Shown here: positions 1 to 9,884 of the stretch, one piece after another
Numbering within the stretch: position 1 is the first letter of the stretch
Layout: each line of letters starts with the position of its first letter
DNA from: Serratia sp. UGAL515B_01
GTDB taxonomy: Bacteria > Pseudomonadota > Gammaproteobacteria > Enterobacterales > Enterobacteriaceae
Direction: 5' to 3'
Length of the DNA stretch: 64,000 nt
NCBI RefSeq assembly: GCF_033095805.1
Contig: NZ_CP109901.1
Coordinates: forward strand, 1,240,001 to 1,304,000
Made by a program: the position numbers and the translations under genes
The notes under the pieces: generated by a model
Databases searched by the model: none
The model's input: the letters and a program-made list of their open reading frames with translations, nothing else
What the model was told of the DNA's origin: nothing

Positions 1-144
1 CAGTGAACGGCAGAGAAATTTAAGACGGAACGAGGTTTTCTCCCAACATTTACTGGGGAGCTTTTCGCCGTTGAGCAGTGCGCTCATCAATTGCCCGGAG
101 CTGGCTAGTTTGGCAGTTGCGAGCGGATAGCTGAGCTGAGACAT
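1..144 (-). CDS. ybjX: VirK/YbjX-family protein, N-terminal part only
   Basis: This is the start of a minus-strand gene that runs off the left edge of the window. The ATG is at 144-142 and is preceded by an AAGGG ribosome binding site six bases upstream. The 48 visible residues begin MSQLSYPLATAKLASSG and are open to the edge. In E. coli ybjX lies divergently upstream of macA, exactly as here, and the opening residues fit the DUF535/VirK family, whose members are linked to envelope stress and PhoP control in Salmonella. The call rests mainly on synteny because the conserved core of the protein is outside the window. Confidence 0.6.
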   Translation of the reverse strand, partial: MSQLSYPLATAKLASSGQLMSALLNGEKLPSKCWEKTSFRLKFLCRSL

Positions 145-343
145 GATAAACCCTTGTCTGTGTTTAATTATGCTATTTCAACAAGGTTTCGCTAAACAGG
201 AGTTCAATGTGGATTTTTTAAAACCCTCCTCCTATGGTACGTTGAGCTTAGGTTTAGTTATTGATAACTCAGAGTAGTAATCTGTCCGCCTTACTACATT
301 TAGTAGTCAGGGAAGGCATAAATAAAGAGGTAGGAGTATTTTG

Positions 344-1456
344 ATGTGGTTAAAGGGACGGAAAAAACGCTGGGTGATAGGAGGAGTGGTTCTGCTCACG
401 CTCTTCATTCTGTTTTATTGGCACTTTAGTCATCCCGCACCGGTTGAATTCAAGACGATCAAGGTCACAAAGCGTGAGTTGCAACAAAGCGTGTTGGCGA
501 CAGGCCAGTTGGATGCATTGCGCAAAGTAGACGTTGGGGCTCAGGTTAGTGGGCAACTGGAGAGCTTGAACGTTGAAATTGGCGATAAAGTGAAAAAAGG
601 CCAACTGCTTGGCGTTATCGATCCTCAACAGGCGCTAAACAGCATTCGTGAAAGCGAAGCGACATTGCAGGAATTGCAGGCACGGTTGCAGCAGGCCAAT
701 GCGGAACGGCAGTTGGCAGCAGTAACGTTACAACGCAATCGTGAGCTGGCCCATTTACAGGCGCTAGCGCGTCAGGATCTGGATAAATACGCGACAGAAC
801 TGACGGTGAAACAAGCCCAAGTGGATACCATCAAGGCTCAAATCGCCAAAAACCAGGCCAGCCTGGATACTGCCAGGCTCAATCTCACCTATACCCGAAT
901 AGAAGCACCCATGGATGGTGATGTCGTTCAGATCACCACTTTGCAAGGCCAGACTGTGATCGCCGCGCAGCAAGCGCCTAACATTCTGACATTAGCAGAT
1001 ATGCATACGATGCTGGTGAAAGCCGAGGTTTCTGAAGCTGATGTTATCAATCTTAAACCAGGTCAGAAAGCCTGGTTTACCGTACTGGGGGACCCGGATA
1101 AACGTTTTGATGGTGTGCTGAAAGACATCCAACCAACGCCAGTGAAAATCAACAATGCCATTTTTTACTACGCGCGTTTTGAGGTGCCTAATCCTGAAGG
1201 TTTACTTCGCTTGCAAATGACTGCTCAAGTGCATATTCAACTTTCCGCTGTCAGAGATGCCTTAGTCATCCCGTTGGTTGCCTTAGGCGATCAGATTGCC
1301 GACGCTCGCTATCATGTTTCAGTGTTGAAGCAGGGCAAAGAAGAGAAACGAGAAGTCAATATTGGCATTCGTAACAATATTGATGTACAGATTCTCAGCG
1401 GATTGTCTGATGGAGAAGAAGTGATTATCAGCCGTGGCGGCGTGGAGAACAACTGA
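344..1456 (+). CDS. macA: MacA, periplasmic adaptor of the MacAB-TolC efflux pump
   Basis: This 370-residue membrane fusion protein links the MacB transporter to TolC for export of macrolides and other substrates. A short basic N-terminus (WLKGRKKRW) is followed by one transmembrane anchor at about residues 11-28. Next come a biotinyl-lipoyl-like segment ([13 protein letters not shown]), a long alpha-helical hairpin rich in Q, L and A at about 95-175, the second lipoyl half ([10 protein letters not shown]) and beta-barrel domains. I chose the ATG at 344 over an in-frame TTG at 341 because AGGAG at 332-336 is better spaced for it. The stop codon overlaps the macB start (TGATG), so the two genes are translationally coupled. 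Confidence 0.95.
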   Translation: MWLKGRKKRWVIGGVVLLTLFILFYWHFSHPAPVEFKTIKVTKRELQQSVLATGQLDALRKVDVGAQVSGQLESLNVEIGDKVKKGQLLGVIDPQQALNSIRESEATLQELQARLQQANAERQLAAVTLQRNRELAHLQALARQDLDKYATELTVKQAQVDTIKAQIAKNQASLDTARLNLTYTRIEAPMDGDVVQITTLQGQTVIAAQQAPNILTLADMHTMLVKAEVSEADVINLKPGQKAWFTVLGDPDKRFDGVLKDIQPTPVKINNAIFYYARFEVPNPEGLLRLQMTAQVHIQLSAVRDALVIPLVALGDQIADARYHVSVLKQGKEEKREVNIGIRNNIDVQILSGLSDGEEVIISRGGVENN

Positions 1457-3402
1457 TGGCGGCCTTGCTGGAATTGAGTGGGATAGGACGCTGTTATCTC
1501 TCTGGCGAACAGACAGTGGATGTGTTGAAAAATGTCAGTTTGCGCATTGATGCCGGTGAAATGGTGGCAATCATGGGGGCTTCGGGGTCGGGTAAATCCA
1601 CGTTGATGAATATTCTCGGTTGTCTGGATAAACCCAGTACTGGGATATATCGCGTTGCTGGGCAGGATGTTGCGGCGCTTGATAGTAATGCGTTAGCTCA
1701 GCTCAGACGTGAGCATTTTGGTTTTATTTTTCAGCGTTATCATCTGCTCCCACATCTTAGTGCGGCCCATAATGTTGAGGTGCCTGCTGTTTACGCGGGG
1801 CTAAGTAAGGTGGCTCGGCGTGAAAGGGCAGTTGCACTGCTACAGCGTCTCGGGTTAGGGGAACGAACCGCGTATCGACCAAATCAGCTTTCCGGTGGGC
1901 AACAGCAGCGTGTAAGCATTGCACGAGCGTTGATGAACGGTGGTCAAGTGATCCTGGCAGATGAACCCACAGGCGCACTCGACAGCCATTCTGGTGGGGA
2001 GGTGATGAATATCCTCAAGCAACTGCGAGAGCAAGGGCATACCGTTATTATTGTGACCCATGATGCTGCAGTAGCACGTCAGGCTGAAAGAATTATCGAA
2101 ATTCGTGATGGGGAAATTGTTGCCGATTCACGTCCGCCTATACAAACAAATCCCCAGTCAAAAAAATTGATACTGACAGTTCCATCGCCATCTTGGCGAC
2201 AGGTTTCTGGGCGTTTTCGCGAGTCGTTGATTATGGCGTGGCGAGCAATGGCAGCCAACAAAATGCGTACTGCATTGACCATGTTGGGGATCGTTATTGG
2301 TATTGCTTCTGTAGTCTCTATTCTGGTTATTGGTGATGCGGCCAAACAGATGGTTCTTGCCGATATTAAGTCTATTGGTACCAATACCGTGGATGTTTTT
2401 CCTGGTAAAGATTTTGGTGACGATGATCCTACCCTTCGTCAGTCGTTGAAATACGGCGATCTGAGTGCGCTGAGTGAACAGCCTTATGTCAACGCGCTTT
2501 CACCAAACATTGGTAGCAGCATGCGCCTACGTTTTGGCAGCATTGATGTGGCGGCTAATGTATCTGGTGTCAACGCAGAGTATTTCCGGGTTTATGGCAT
2601 GACATTTTCCCAAGGAAGAGGTATTGATACCAGGCAAGTGCAATCGCAAGCGCAGATTGCGGTGATTGATGCCAATACGCAACGCCGGTTATTCCCGCAT
2701 CAGAGAGATGTGGTTGGTAAAGTGATCTTGGTTGGCAACATGCCCGCGACAGTGGTTGGTGTAGCGCAAATCAAGCCGTCGATGTTTGGCAGTAGCAATA
2801 CGCTTAACGTGTGGGTGCCCTATACTACCATGGCCAACCGGTTGGTGGGGCACGACTATTTTGATTCTATTACCGTGCGTATTCGTGATGGATACAGCAG
2901 TCAGGAAGCGGAACAACAATTAACGCGTTTACTGACGTTGCTTCACGGTAAGAAAGATTTCTTCACCTATAACATGGATAGCCTAGTACAGACCGCGGAG
3001 AAAACTACTCGCACTTTGCAACTTTTCCTGACCTTGGTCGCTGTGATTTCGCTGGTGGTAGGAGGGATTGGGGTGATGAATATCATGCTGGTCTCGGTAA
3101 CGGAACGAACACGTGAAATTGGCATTCGGATGGCGGTAGGAGCCCGTTCTAGCGATGTTCTACAGCAGTTCCTGATAGAGGCAATACTGGTTTGCCTGGT
3201 TGGGGGAGCGGTTGGAATTACCCTGTCGTTTGTTATTGGCTTACTGGCAGAGCTTGTGTTGCCCGGTTGGCAAATCAAATTTCCGCCTGCCGCATTGTTG
3301 AGTGCGTTCTTATGTTCAACAGGTATTGGTGTGGTATTTGGTTATCTACCAGCGCGAAATGCCGCACGGTTGAATCCTATCGACGCTTTGGCTCGTGAGT
3401 AA
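1456..3402 (+). CDS. macB: MacB, macrolide export ATP-binding/permease protein
   Basis: MacB is the inner-membrane ABC half-transporter of the MacAB-TolC pump; it works as a dimer in a mechanotransmission mechanism. The 648 residues match the family length. The N-terminal ATPase domain shows Walker A GASGSGKST near residue 41, the signature LSGGQQQRV near 144 and Walker B VILADEPTGALD near 163. A transmembrane helix follows at about 273-295, then a large periplasmic domain, then three C-terminal helices with the FtsX-like motif ERTREIGIRMAVGA. It begins inside the macA stop codon. A bidirectional terminator lies about 60 bases downstream. Confidence 0.96.
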   Translation: MAALLELSGIGRCYLSGEQTVDVLKNVSLRIDAGEMVAIMGASGSGKSTLMNILGCLDKPSTGIYRVAGQDVAALDSNALAQLRREHFGFIFQRYHLLPHLSAAHNVEVPAVYAGLSKVARRERAVALLQRLGLGERTAYRPNQLSGGQQQRVSIARALMNGGQVILADEPTGALDSHSGGEVMNILKQLREQGHTVIIVTHDAAVARQAERIIEIRDGEIVADSRPPIQTNPQSKKLILTVPSPSWRQVSGRFRESLIMAWRAMAANKMRTALTMLGIVIGIASVVSILVIGDAAKQMVLADIKSIGTNTVDVFPGKDFGDDDPTLRQSLKYGDLSALSEQPYVNALSPNIGSSMRLRFGSIDVAANVSGVNAEYFRVYGMTFSQGRGIDTRQVQSQAQIAVIDANTQRRLFPHQRDVVGKVILVGNMPATVVGVAQIKPSMFGSSNTLNVWVPYTTMANRLVGHDYFDSITVRIRDGYSSQEAEQQLTRLLTLLHGKKDFFTYNMDSLVQTAEKTTRTLQLFLTLVAVISLVVGGIGVMNIMLVSVTERTREIGIRMAVGARSSDVLQQFLIEAILVCLVGGAVGITLSFVIGLLAELVLPGWQIKFPPAALLSAFLCSTGIGVVFGYLPARNAARLNPIDALARE

Positions 3403-3465
3403 AACGATACGTTCCTAACGTAACTCAAAGTAAAATGGGATACTGATAATGGCGCACAGACAAAT

Positions 3466-3497
3466 AAAATGCCGGCCGTTATACGGCAGGCATTTTT
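3466..3497. terminator. Bidirectional terminator between macB and cspD
   Basis: AAAATGCC at 3466-3473 pairs with GGCATTTT at 3489-3496, and an inner GCCG/CGGC stem closes a TTATA loop. The A-tract on one side and T-tract on the other let it end macB from the left and cspD from the right. Confidence 0.8.
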
Positions 3498-3507
3498 AAC
3501 ATGGATT

Positions 3508-3581
3508 GATACCCGTTGTCCTTCAAGCTATTGCTGCTCGTTCAGTCCTCCACCTACACACTTGACGTGACCCGGATATAG
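3508..3581. repeat. Degenerate copy of dispersed palindromic repeat (copy A)
   Basis: The segment opens GATACCCGTTGTCCTTCAAG and ends near CCCGGATATAG. Its left end matches the left end of the full element at 48823-48962 (TATATCCGTCGTTCTTCAAG). The interior has diverged and the copy is short. It lies in the convergent macB-cspD gap, a usual place for such elements. Confidence 0.5.
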
Positions 3582-3601
3582 ATAATGGCCTTTCGCAGCG
3601 T

Positions 3602-3823
3602 CTAGGCTAACACCTCGCTTTCCAGCGGCAGAATAAGACTTGCATGGTTGCCTTTCGGTCCTTGATGCACGTCAAACCTGACTTGTTGACCCGCTTTCAA
3701 CGTTCTGTAACCATCCATCTTGATTGTCGAATAATGGGCGAAGATATCTTCGCCGCCAGCTTCAGGGCAAATAAAACCGAAACCTTTTGCGTTATTAAAC
3801 CATTTAACAGTACCCGTCTCCAT
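3602..3823 (-). CDS. cspD: CspD, cold-shock-like DNA replication inhibitor
   Basis: This 73-residue cold-shock-domain protein starts METGTVKWFNNAKGFGFI, carrying RNP1 (KGFGFI), and has RNP2-like DIFAHYS at about 26-32. The C-terminal extension NHASLILPLESEVLA and the position beside clpSA are typical of CspD rather than CspA or CspE. In E. coli CspD is induced in stationary phase, binds single-stranded DNA, inhibits replication and is degraded by Lon. Here it is transcribed away from clpS, as in E. coli. CspD is usually regulated by growth phase rather than cold; nothing visible in the sequence tests this. Confidence 0.93.
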   Translation of the reverse strand: METGTVKWFNNAKGFGFICPEAGGEDIFAHYSTIKMDGYRTLKAGQQVRFDVHQGPKGNHASLILPLESEVLA

Positions 3824-4163
3824 GCTTCTAGATCCCTCGCAGCGCCATTTTTAGATGAGATGAATAACTGATTCTGAAGAGTAGGCTGGTTAAAAGACCA
3901 GCAGCCTACAAAATTACACTGTAGAGCAATTGATCATCACGTCAAGGGATCTGCTTTTCACAGTACCGATCAGTTAACTAAAGTTTGAAGCAGTTAACGC
4001 TATTGAGATTATTTGGTAACAAATTATGGCAGATTGAATGATGGATATTCGATTTACACTGCGGCTAACTGGATGAGAAGATGATAAAATGATCGTGGTA
4101 ATCCGCATTGTATAACCTGAATGTGACCCCATGTACGGGGCATTGCAGAGAAGATGAGCAGCG
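3824..4163. other. Divergent cspD-clpS intergenic region
   Basis: This 340-base gap must hold the promoters of cspD (leftward) and clpS (rightward). It is rich in A and T around 3960-4100. I found no clear open frame or strong hairpin, and no promoter I would place confidently. Confidence 0.6.
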
Positions 4164-4484
4164 ATGGGCAAGACTAATGATTGGCTAAATGTTGAGCACT
4201 TGGTTAAAGAAAAGCAAATCGATGAGGTAAAACCGCCATCAATGTATAAAGTTATACTTAATAACGACGATTATACACCGATGGAATTTGTGATTGACGT
4301 CCTACAAAAGTTCTTTTCTTATGATGTTGAACGTGCAACGCAACTGATGCTCACGGTCCACTATAAAGGCAAAGCTATCTGTGGTGTTTTCACTGCCGAG
4401 GTGGCAGAAACCAAGGTAGTCTACGTGAATCGCTACGCAAGGGAGAATGAGCATCCGTTGCTCTGTACGCTAGAAAAAGCCTGA
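4164..4484 (+). CDS. clpS: ClpS, N-degron adaptor for ClpAP
   Basis: ClpS delivers proteins with destabilising N-terminal residues to the ClpA unfoldase and blocks other ClpA substrates. The 106 residues equal the E. coli length. The conserved core includes [20 protein letters not shown], whose NDDYT loop and downstream hydrophobic pocket hold the N-degron, and the ClpA-contacting segment [19 protein letters not shown]. The disordered first 25 or so residues are the part inserted into ClpA. The ATG at 4164 gives the family start MGKTNDW, although the ribosome site is weak. clpA follows after about 27 bases. Confidence 0.97.
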   Translation: MGKTNDWLNVEHLVKEKQIDEVKPPSMYKVILNNDDYTPMEFVIDVLQKFFSYDVERATQLMLTVHYKGKAICGVFTAEVAETKVVYVNRYARENEHPLLCTLEKA

Positions 4485-4511
4485 AAAAGGTAATCTATTG
4501 GGGAGGTGCCT

Positions 4512-6791
4512 ATGCTCAATCAAGAACTGGAACTCAGTCTCAACATGGCTTTCGCCAGGGCGCGTGAGCACAGACATGAGTTTATGACCGTGGAGCACCT
4601 GTTGCTGGCATTACTCAGCAACCCTGCCGCGCGAGAAGCGCTTGAGGCATGTACGGTGGATCTGGCGGCGTTACGTCAGGAACTGGAAGCCTTTATTGAA
4701 CAGACTACGCCTATGCTGCCTGCGAGTGAGGATGAGCGTGACACTCAGCCTACGCTTAGCTTCCAGCGTGTATTGCAGCGTGCGGTGTTCCATGTGCAAT
4801 CATCGGGCCGTAACGAAGTCAGCGGTGCCAATGTGTTGGTCGCGATCTTCAGCGAACAGGAGTCGCAAGCGGCTTATTTGTTACGCAAACACGACGTAAG
4901 CCGCCTTGATGTGGTGAACTTCATTTCACATGGTACACGTAAAGATGAGCCGGGACAGGCGCAAAATACGGAAAACCCGGTAAACGAAGAGCAATCTGGA
5001 GGGGAAGACCGTATGGAAAACTTCACCACCAACCTGAATCAACTTGCTCGCGTGGGGGGTATCGACCCACTGATTGGCCGTGACCGTGAACTTGAGCGTA
5101 CTATTCAAGTGCTATGCCGTCGCCGTAAAAACAACCCGTTATTGGTAGGTGAGTCTGGCGTAGGTAAAACCGCGATTGCCGAAGGGTTAGCTTGGCGTAT
5201 TGTGCAAGGCGATGTGCCAGAGGTAATGTCAGATTGTACAATCTACTCTCTGGATATAGGTTCTCTGCTGGCCGGTACTAAATATCGCGGCGATTTTGAG
5301 AAGCGTTTCAAGGCATTGCTGAAACAGCTGGAGCAGGATCACAACAGCATTCTGTTTATTGACGAAATCCACACTATTATCGGTGCTGGAGCGGCTTCTG
5401 GTGGTCAAGTCGATGCTGCTAACCTGATTAAGCCGTTGTTGTCCAGCGGCAAGATCCGTGTGATCGGTTCTACCACCTATCAGGAGTTCAGCAGTATTTT
5501 CGAAAAGGATCGTGCATTAGCACGCCGTTTCCAGAAAATAGACATTATCGAACCAACGCCGGAAGAGACCATCCAGATCATTAATGGTCTGAAAACTAAA
5601 TACGAGGCGCATCACGATGTTCGCTATACTGCGAAAGCAATCCGTGCTGCGGTGGAGCTTTCGGTAAAATATATCAATGACCGCCATCTGCCGGACAAGG
5701 CGATAGATGTGATCGATGAAGCTGGTGCCCGCAGCCGTTTGTTGCCACTGAACAAGCGCAAGAAGACGGTCAATGTGTCAGACATCGAATCTGTGGTTGC
5801 ACGTATTGCACGTATCCCGGAAAAAACAGTCTCTGCCAGCGATCGCGATGTGTTAAGAAGTCTGGGCGATCGTCTGAAAATGCTGGTATTCGGCCAAGAT
5901 CCGGCGATAGAAGCGCTGACGGAAGCGATCAAAATGAGTCGTGCAGGCCTTGGCCAAGATCGCAAGCCTGTAGGGTCTTTCCTGTTTGCTGGACCAACAG
6001 GGGTTGGGAAAACTGAAGTAACGGTTCAATTGGCGAAGGCGCTGGATATCCAGCTGTTGCGGTTTGATATGTCTGAATATATGGAGCGCCATACTGTTAG
6101 CCGTTTGATAGGTGCCCCTCCGGGTTACGTTGGTTACGATCAAGGGGGATTGCTGACTGATGCGGTGATTAAACATCCCCATGCCGTGGTACTGTTGGAT
6201 GAGATTGAGAAAGCGCATCCTGATGTGTTCAACCTGCTGTTGCAGGTTATGGACAATGGGACACTGACTGACAATAATGGCCGTAAAGCAGATTTCCGTA
6301 ACATTATCCTGGTGATGACGACTAACGCAGGGGTTCGTGAAACTGAACGTAAATCGATTGGCCTGATTGAACAGGACAACAGTATTGATGCGATGGAAGA
6401 GATCAAGAAAGTGTTTACGCCAGAATTCCGTAACCGTCTGGACAACATTATCTGGTTTAAACCACTCTCTACTGCGGTGATCCAGCAAGTTGTCGATAAA
6501 TTTATCGTTGAACTGCAGGCTCAGTTGGATGCGAAAGGGGTATCTCTGGAAGTTAGCCATGAAGCGCGTGATTGGCTGTCCGTTAAAGGCTATGACCGTG
6601 CGATGGGGGCACGCCCAATGGCTCGTGTCATGCAAGAGAGTTTGAAAAAACCACTAGCCAACGAATTGCTATTCGGTTCCTTGGTTGATGGCGGTTCGGT
6701 GAAAGTCGAGCTTGATAAAGAAACCAAACAGTTGACTTACCACTTCCTTAGCGCTCAGAAGCGTAAAGCTGATGAGGGAGCCGTTCACTAA
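4512..6791 (+). CDS. clpA: ClpA, ATP-dependent unfoldase subunit of ClpAP
   Basis: ClpA is the hexameric AAA+ unfoldase that feeds substrates to ClpP. The protein has 759 residues against 758 in E. coli. It has an N-terminal double Clp repeat domain (about 1-145), a linker, D1 with Walker A GESGVGKT near 214 and Walker [15 protein letters not shown], and D2 with Walker A GPTGVGKT near 495 and [18 protein letters not shown] near 617-619 is the ClpP-docking loop. I prefer the ATG at 4512 (MLNQELELS) to an in-frame GTG at 4506; GGGAGG at 4501-4506 is its ribosome site. A strong terminator follows directly. Confidence 0.97.
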   Translation: MLNQELELSLNMAFARAREHRHEFMTVEHLLLALLSNPAAREALEACTVDLAALRQELEAFIEQTTPMLPASEDERDTQPTLSFQRVLQRAVFHVQSSGRNEVSGANVLVAIFSEQESQAAYLLRKHDVSRLDVVNFISHGTRKDEPGQAQNTENPVNEEQSGGEDRMENFTTNLNQLARVGGIDPLIGRDRELERTIQVLCRRRKNNPLLVGESGVGKTAIAEGLAWRIVQGDVPEVMSDCTIYSLDIGSLLAGTKYRGDFEKRFKALLKQLEQDHNSILFIDEIHTIIGAGAASGGQVDAANLIKPLLSSGKIRVIGSTTYQEFSSIFEKDRALARRFQKIDIIEPTPEETIQIINGLKTKYEAHHDVRYTAKAIRAAVELSVKYINDRHLPDKAIDVIDEAGARSRLLPLNKRKKTVNVSDIESVVARIARIPEKTVSASDRDVLRSLGDRLKMLVFGQDPAIEALTEAIKMSRAGLGQDRKPVGSFLFAGPTGVGKTEVTVQLAKALDIQLLRFDMSEYMERHTVSRLIGAPPGYVGYDQGGLLTDAVIKHPHAVVLLDEIEKAHPDVFNLLLQVMDNGTLTDNNGRKADFRNIILVMTTNAGVRETERKSIGLIEQDNSIDAMEEIKKVFTPEFRNRLDNIIWFKPLSTAVIQQVVDKFIVELQAQLDAKGVSLEVSHEARDWLSVKGYDRAMGARPMARVMQESLKKPLANELLFGSLVDGGSVKVELDKETKQLTYHFLSAQKRKADEGAVH

Positions 6792-6807
6792 GTGGTAACC
6801 CACTGAC

Positions 6808-6838
6808 AAAAAAGCGATGCAGAAGCATCGCTTTTTTT
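6808..6838 (+). terminator. Rho-independent terminator of clpA
   Basis: AAAGCGATGC at 6811-6820 pairs perfectly with GCATCGCTTT at 6825-6834 across an AGAA loop, with flanking A and T runs extending the stem and giving a U-tract. Confidence 0.92.
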
Positions 6839-6868
6839 ATGGGGTAAATTGTATTGTAGAGAGCAAAT

Positions 6869-6950
6869 ATTCGAGCCCTCTCGGTTTACCCGCGCCAAAA
6901 AACTCAATGTTGAACGCTGCGGCGGCGGTAAACGGAAAGGGCTCTTGAGG
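6869..6950. other. Imperfect long inverted repeat downstream of infA
   Basis: GAGCCC, TTTACC and neighbouring bases at about 6873-6896 are mirrored by GGTAAA and GGGCTC at about 6924-6945, giving an imperfect stem of about 24 pairs with a 25-base loop. It may end infA transcription, though there is no U-tract. E. coli has tRNA gene serW in this gap; I find no tRNA here. Confidence 0.45.
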
Positions 6951-6995
6951 GATCACATCCTCGATGTTGCCAATAGTTGGCAACGGGTGAGCCTA

Positions 6996-7232
<237 letters not shown>

Positions 7233-7320
7233 CTACCTTAGTTTTTAACCGGCAAGATAATGCCGAAAAACCCACATTATGTAAAGAAGTGTCGGTGAAC
7301 AATGCACCGTTTCCACAAAA

Positions 7321-8046
7321 TTAGTTTGTTGGGGAGGGTGGTTCAACCTGCTGTGGGGGTATAACTTGCGGCAACCAGCACTCCTGCGCTAAAGTTTTGC
7401 GCTGAAGGTTGCTCAGTCGCTGCAAAAATTGGCTACGGGGAATTTCCCTTGCTCCAAGCCGGGCAGTGTGAGCGTTAAGCACCTGACAGTCAATCAATTC
7501 CCCGCCATAACTAGCAAAATGGTGACAAAAGGCCATCAAGGCACATTTTGATGCATTGGTGGTGCGGCTGAACATAGACTCGCCACAGAACAGCGCACCC
7601 TGAATAATCCCATATAAACCGCCAACAAGTTCTTCCCCTCGCCATACTTCAACGGAATGTGCGTACCCCATACGATGCAGCTGTAAATAGGCATGCTGTA
7701 TGTCTTCACCGATCCAGGTGCCTTCATCGGGACGCTGTGCGCAAGCGTTTATCACTGCTGCAAAATCATGATTGAGAGTGATCCGAAAAGGGGCTCCACG
7801 CAGGAAACGCTTAAGGCTGCGGCTAGCATGATATTCGTGTGGAACAAGCACCGCACGCGGATCCGGTGACCACCACAAAATTTCTTCCCCAGGGGAGTAC
7901 CATGGGAAGATCCCGCAGGCATATGCGGTCAACAAACGTGAAGGTGTCAGATCTCCCCCTATCGCTAGTAAGCCATTAGGATCGCTCAGGGCGGCTTCTG
8001 GTGAGGGAAAGGTGACAGATGTTGGAGACAGCCTAACAATGTGCAT
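7321..8046 (-). CDS. aat: Leucyl/phenylalanyl-tRNA--protein transferase
   Basis: Aat adds Leu or Phe to proteins with N-terminal Lys or Arg, creating N-degrons read by ClpS. The 241 residues show the family motifs [41 protein letters not shown] and the catalytic core [19 protein letters not shown], with [22 protein letters not shown]. It therefore acts upstream of ClpS and ClpA, encoded 1 kb away on the other strand. The C-terminus ([15 protein letters not shown]) is a few residues longer than in E. coli and looks disordered. It is 87 bases downstream of cydC and may share its transcript. Confidence 0.95.
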   Translation of the reverse strand: MHIVRLSPTSVTFPSPEAALSDPNGLLAIGGDLTPSRLLTAYACGIFPWYSPGEEILWWSPDPRAVLVPHEYHASRSLKRFLRGAPFRITLNHDFAAVINACAQRPDEGTWIGEDIQHAYLQLHRMGYAHSVEVWRGEELVGGLYGIIQGALFCGESMFSRTTNASKCALMAFCHHFASYGGELIDCQVLNAHTARLGAREIPRSQFLQRLSNLQRKTLAQECWLPQVIPPQQVEPPSPTN

Positions 8047-8133
8047 AAAACCCCTTAACGTAGCTTACAAGCTGTTTTGCACCCATACACACGTTATTTC
8101 ACGATACAGGCTGTGATCTTCTAATGTTGCGGG

Positions 8134-9882
8134 TTATCTGAGCGATGCTGGTTTGACATGGCCAACACGCTGGCGGAAATGCGCATAGCGGCCTTGCTGA
8201 ACCATCAGTTTGGCGTGGCTTCCTTGTTCGACGACATTACCACCGTCCATAACGCAGATGCGGTCAAAATTCTCCAGCCCATATAAGCGGTGGGTGATCA
8301 GAATCAATGTTTTGTCACGGCAATGACTACGCAATAGCGTCAGGATCTGCTGTTCTGTTTCGGCATCAAGCCCTTCTGTGGGTTCATCGAGTAATACTAA
8401 CGGAGCTGAGTGCAATAAAGCTCGAGCGATGCCCAAACGGCGTTGTTCACCGCCGGACAGTTGACGGCCACCTTCACCTAACCAAGCGTTCAATCCCTCG
8501 TTTTCCAATAGCTTATCCAGCCCTACCTGCTGTAGGACACTGTTTAGTTTTTCATCGGTAGCTTTGGGGCTGGCGATACGCAGATTCTCACGTAGCGTAG
8601 TGCTGAAGATATGCACTCGCTGGCTGACTACGGTAGTCATGGCTCGCAACGTTGATTCATCATAAGCGTTCAATGCTTTGCCATTAAGCCGAATTTCGCC
8701 ACTGTCTGGATCCCATGCACGGGTTAATAGCTGCAACAGGGTCGACTTACCACATCCCGTACGGCCCAAGAGGGCGATATGCTCACCAGCGGCGATATCC
8801 AGCACAACCTTTTGTAATACTGGCAGTGCTTGCTCTGGATAGGTAAAGGTGACTTCACTTATCTGCAATGATGCACTTTGTTGTGCCGCTGGCCCGGTAG
8901 TTGGGAAAGCCACCTCTGGTTGCTGCTCAATGATCTGTTTGACTCTCTTTGCGGAAGCGATCACCTGACCTAGATGTTGAAAAGCCCCTGCAACAGGCAT
9001 CATGGCTTCAAAAGAAGCAAGGGCAGCAAATGCGAACAAGGCGATAAGCGCACCGGGTTGAGTATTGCCCCCAATAGCTGCTGCAGCAAGCCATAGCAGT
9101 AGCGTTACGGTGAGACCGCTAGCAGTGATCATCAATGCTAAGGCGATCCCACTCAATGACGCTTGCTGCCATTGACGGCGTTGCCAGTATCGTTCGGCAG
9201 CGTTGAGTTTCTGGCGGAAATCACCCAGTGCACCAAAAACAACCAATTCTGCTTGTCCTTGCAGCCAGGAAGTGAGTTCCGTGCGGTATCGACTACGTAG
9301 CAGGGTGAGTTCTTCCCCTATCGGCTTACCTGCGCGATAAAAAGCAGGGGGTATCACTAACAGCAACAGCAATAGAATACCGCCCAGCGTTAGCGCCAGC
9401 GGACCATCCAGAAAGCTCAAACCAAAGGTGACAACCATAATCACCACAGCAGCGCTGGCCATTGGCGAGATAACGCGTAAATAGAGATGATCGAGCGTAT
9501 CGACATCGGCAACCAGGCGGTTCAGTAATTCAGCTTGACGAAAACGCGCAATACCGCCCGGCGTTAATGGCAGAATCTTCTGGAAGGTAAAAACGCGCAG
9601 ATGCGACAGTATACGGAACGTAGCATCATGGCTGACGACACGCTCGGCGTAACGACCGGCAGTACGGAAAATTGCTGCGCCACGAACGCCTGCAGCTGGC
9701 AGCATGTAGTTAAAGGTTGCTAAGCCTGCTAGCCCTGCCAATGAGGAAGCGGCAAGAAACCAACCCGATAAGGCCAGCAAACCGATACTGGCCAGCAATG
9801 TGATGATCGCCAGGGTGATACCCAACAGGATCAAAAAAGAGTGGCGGCGGTATAACGCCAGAAATGGTAGCAAAACGTGCAT
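8134..9882 (-). CDS. cydC: CydC, ABC exporter subunit for cytochrome bd assembly
   Basis: CydC is one half of the heterodimeric CydDC transporter needed to assemble cytochrome bd oxidase; it has been assigned to export of glutathione and cysteine and, more recently, to haem handling. The 582 residues contain six predicted membrane helices in the first 310, then an ATPase domain with Walker A LGRTGCGKST, signature LSGGEQRRLGIARAL and Walker B PLVLLDEPTEGLD. The motif YMLPAAGVRGAAIFRTAGRY is typical of CydC. It starts two bases after the cydD stop, so the pair forms one unit. Confidence 0.95.
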   Translation of the reverse strand: MHVLLPFLALYRRHSFLILLGITLAIITLLASIGLLALSGWFLAASSLAGLAGLATFNYMLPAAGVRGAAIFRTAGRYAERVVSHDATFRILSHLRVFTFQKILPLTPGGIARFRQAELLNRLVADVDTLDHLYLRVISPMASAAVVIMVVTFGLSFLDGPLALTLGGILLLLLLVIPPAFYRAGKPIGEELTLLRSRYRTELTSWLQGQAELVVFGALGDFRQKLNAAERYWQRRQWQQASLSGIALALMITASGLTVTLLLWLAAAAIGGNTQPGALIALFAFAALASFEAMMPVAGAFQHLGQVIASAKRVKQIIEQQPEVAFPTTGPAAQQSASLQISEVTFTYPEQALPVLQKVVLDIAAGEHIALLGRTGCGKSTLLQLLTRAWDPDSGEIRLNGKALNAYDESTLRAMTTVVSQRVHIFSTTLRENLRIASPKATDEKLNSVLQQVGLDKLLENEGLNAWLGEGGRQLSGGEQRRLGIARALLHSAPLVLLDEPTEGLDAETEQQILTLLRSHCRDKTLILITHRLYGLENFDRICVMDGGNVVEQGSHAKLMVQQGRYAHFRQRVGHVKPASLR

Positions 9883-9884
9883 GA

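Noticed and set aside
251..267. GGTTTA followed after five bases by TGATAA upstream of macA and ybjX, like a PhoP box
   Set aside because: Only one half-site matches well; too weak to list as a feature.
5853..6635. 260-codon minus-strand open frame opposite clpA
   Set aside because: Shadow of the conserved ClpA D2 domain; composition rich in H, Q, R and F is typical of antisense frames.
6842..6892. GGGTAAA and TTTACCC pair with GCGCCA after the second half, resembling a tRNA acceptor stem
   Set aside because: Only about 51 bases lie between the stem halves' outer ends; no D arm or anticodon arm can be drawn. It is better explained by the larger inverted repeat.
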